Position numbers and translations under genes: made by a program. Shown here in pieces: positions 6,698 to 7,078 of a DNA stretch of 7,078 bases; position 1 is the first letter of the stretch, and each line of letters opens with the position of its first letter. Under the pieces are notes generated by a model, which saw nothing but the letters and a program-made list of their open reading frames with translations, had not been told where the DNA came from and ran no database searches. Location of the stretch: positions 1 to 7,078 of the forward strand of contig JAIXXW010000143.1 in NCBI GenBank assembly GCA_027490555.1, written 5' to 3'. The DNA is from Comamonadaceae bacterium (GTDB taxonomy: Bacteria; Pseudomonadota; Gammaproteobacteria; Burkholderiales; Burkholderiaceae_C).

Positions 6698-7078
6698 TCA
6701 GTTTTGCTGCCAGGGCAGGCCCCGCATGCGCCAGCCACCCTTGTGCCCCCGGTGGGCCTGCTCGTCCAGGTCGCCCTCAAAGCCTTCGAGGATGTTGTAA
6801 GCCTGCAGGCCCAGCTCGGTGGCGCGCTGGGCGGCGGCGATCGAGCGCACACCGCTGCGGCACAGCAGCACCAGTTTTTTGCCCCCAGCGCCCAAGGCCT
6901 GCACACCGGCATCAAAACCGGGGTTCATCGCCATGCCGGGCCACTGCTTCCAGGCCAGCGCATGGGCACCGGGCACAAAGCCCACCCAGGCGCGTTCGGC
7001 GTCGGTGCGCACATCCACCAGTTCGGCCTCGCCCGACTGAACCCAGGCCCAGGCCTGTTCGGGCGAAATGTCGCCGGC
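6698..7078 (-). CDS. rhodanese-like domain protein, 5' end beyond the right edge
   Basis: The visible 126 residues are a single rhodanese domain, a small cytoplasmic sulfurtransferase-type fold that carries sulfur as a persulfide on a cysteine. The order is ISPEQAWAWV near the start, ELVDVRT (19-25, a core strand of the fold), PGAHAL (36-41), then the active-site loop CRSGVRS (73-79) with the catalytic Cys73 and Arg78. The C-terminus GHKGGWRMRGLPWQQ is a tail seen in this proteobacterial type. The frame is open to the window edge. A GTG at 7018 could be read as a start, but it falls inside the conserved LVDVRT strand and would remove the N-terminal part of the domain, so the true start is outside. 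The gene converges with the amidase with a 25-base gap and shows no functional link to the importer. Substrate and partner are not visible. Confidence 0.9.
   Translation of the reverse strand, partial: AGDISPEQAWAWVQSGEAELVDVRTDAERAWVGFVPGAHALAWKQWPGMAMNPGFDAGVQALGAGGKKLVLLCRSGVRSIAAAQRATELGLQAYNILEGFEGDLDEQAHRGHKGGWRMRGLPWQQN

Noticed and set aside
5275..6915. 546-codon minus-strand open frame opposite the amidase
   Set aside because: It overlaps the amidase and part of the rhodanese gene in the wrong frame, and the translation is His/Gln/Gly-rich without motifs. GC-rich codon bias explains it.
7016..7018. GTG at 7018 as the start of the rhodanese gene
   Set aside because: It lies within the conserved LVDVRT strand, and the frame continues with domain-like residues (ISPEQAW) to the window edge.

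Overview
The window looks like ordinary chromosomal DNA from a GC-rich betaproteobacterium. A Burkholderiales/Comamonadaceae-like host is my inference from the protein style (substrate-binding protein, GSD-type amidase, C-terminal GGWRxxGLPW rhodanese) and the strong GC bias at third codon positions. I cannot confirm it without a search. I see no tRNA, rRNA, CRISPR array, insertion sequence or phage gene. No stretch longer than about 60 bases lacks a gene.

Layout. Positions 49-5166 (minus strand) hold a complete peptide/opine/nickel-type (PepT family) ABC importer operon. Read 5'->3' on the minus strand the order is: periplasmic substrate-binding protein (5166-3592), DppB-type permease (3532-2579), DppC-type permease (2579-1695), and a fused double ATPase with two nucleotide-binding domains in one chain (1695-49). 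The last three genes are joined by two identical 1-base TGATG stop/start overlaps. The binding-protein gene is separated from the permeases by 59 bases that contain a perfect 9-bp hairpin. A further minus-strand gene may begin at position 18 and run off the left edge.

A 60-base divergent intergenic region (5167-5226) separates the importer from a plus-strand amidase-signature enzyme (5227-6672) with an intact Lys-cisSer-Ser triad. In this region the best -10 hexamers for the two directions lie on the same bases, inside a small inverted repeat, and the amidase start has no clear Shine-Dalgarno. Facing the amidase, a rhodanese-domain protein (minus strand, stop at 6698) runs off the right edge.

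Working model (inference): the importer brings an amide- or peptide-bonded compound into the cytoplasm and the amidase hydrolyses it there. The substrate cannot be read from the sequence. The rhodanese is convergent and probably unrelated. I found no clear evidence of a previously undescribed system. The most useful leads are the overlapping divergent promoters with a possibly leaderless amidase, the intra-operon hairpin, and an unusual Gly-to-Ala change in the EAA loop of one permease.
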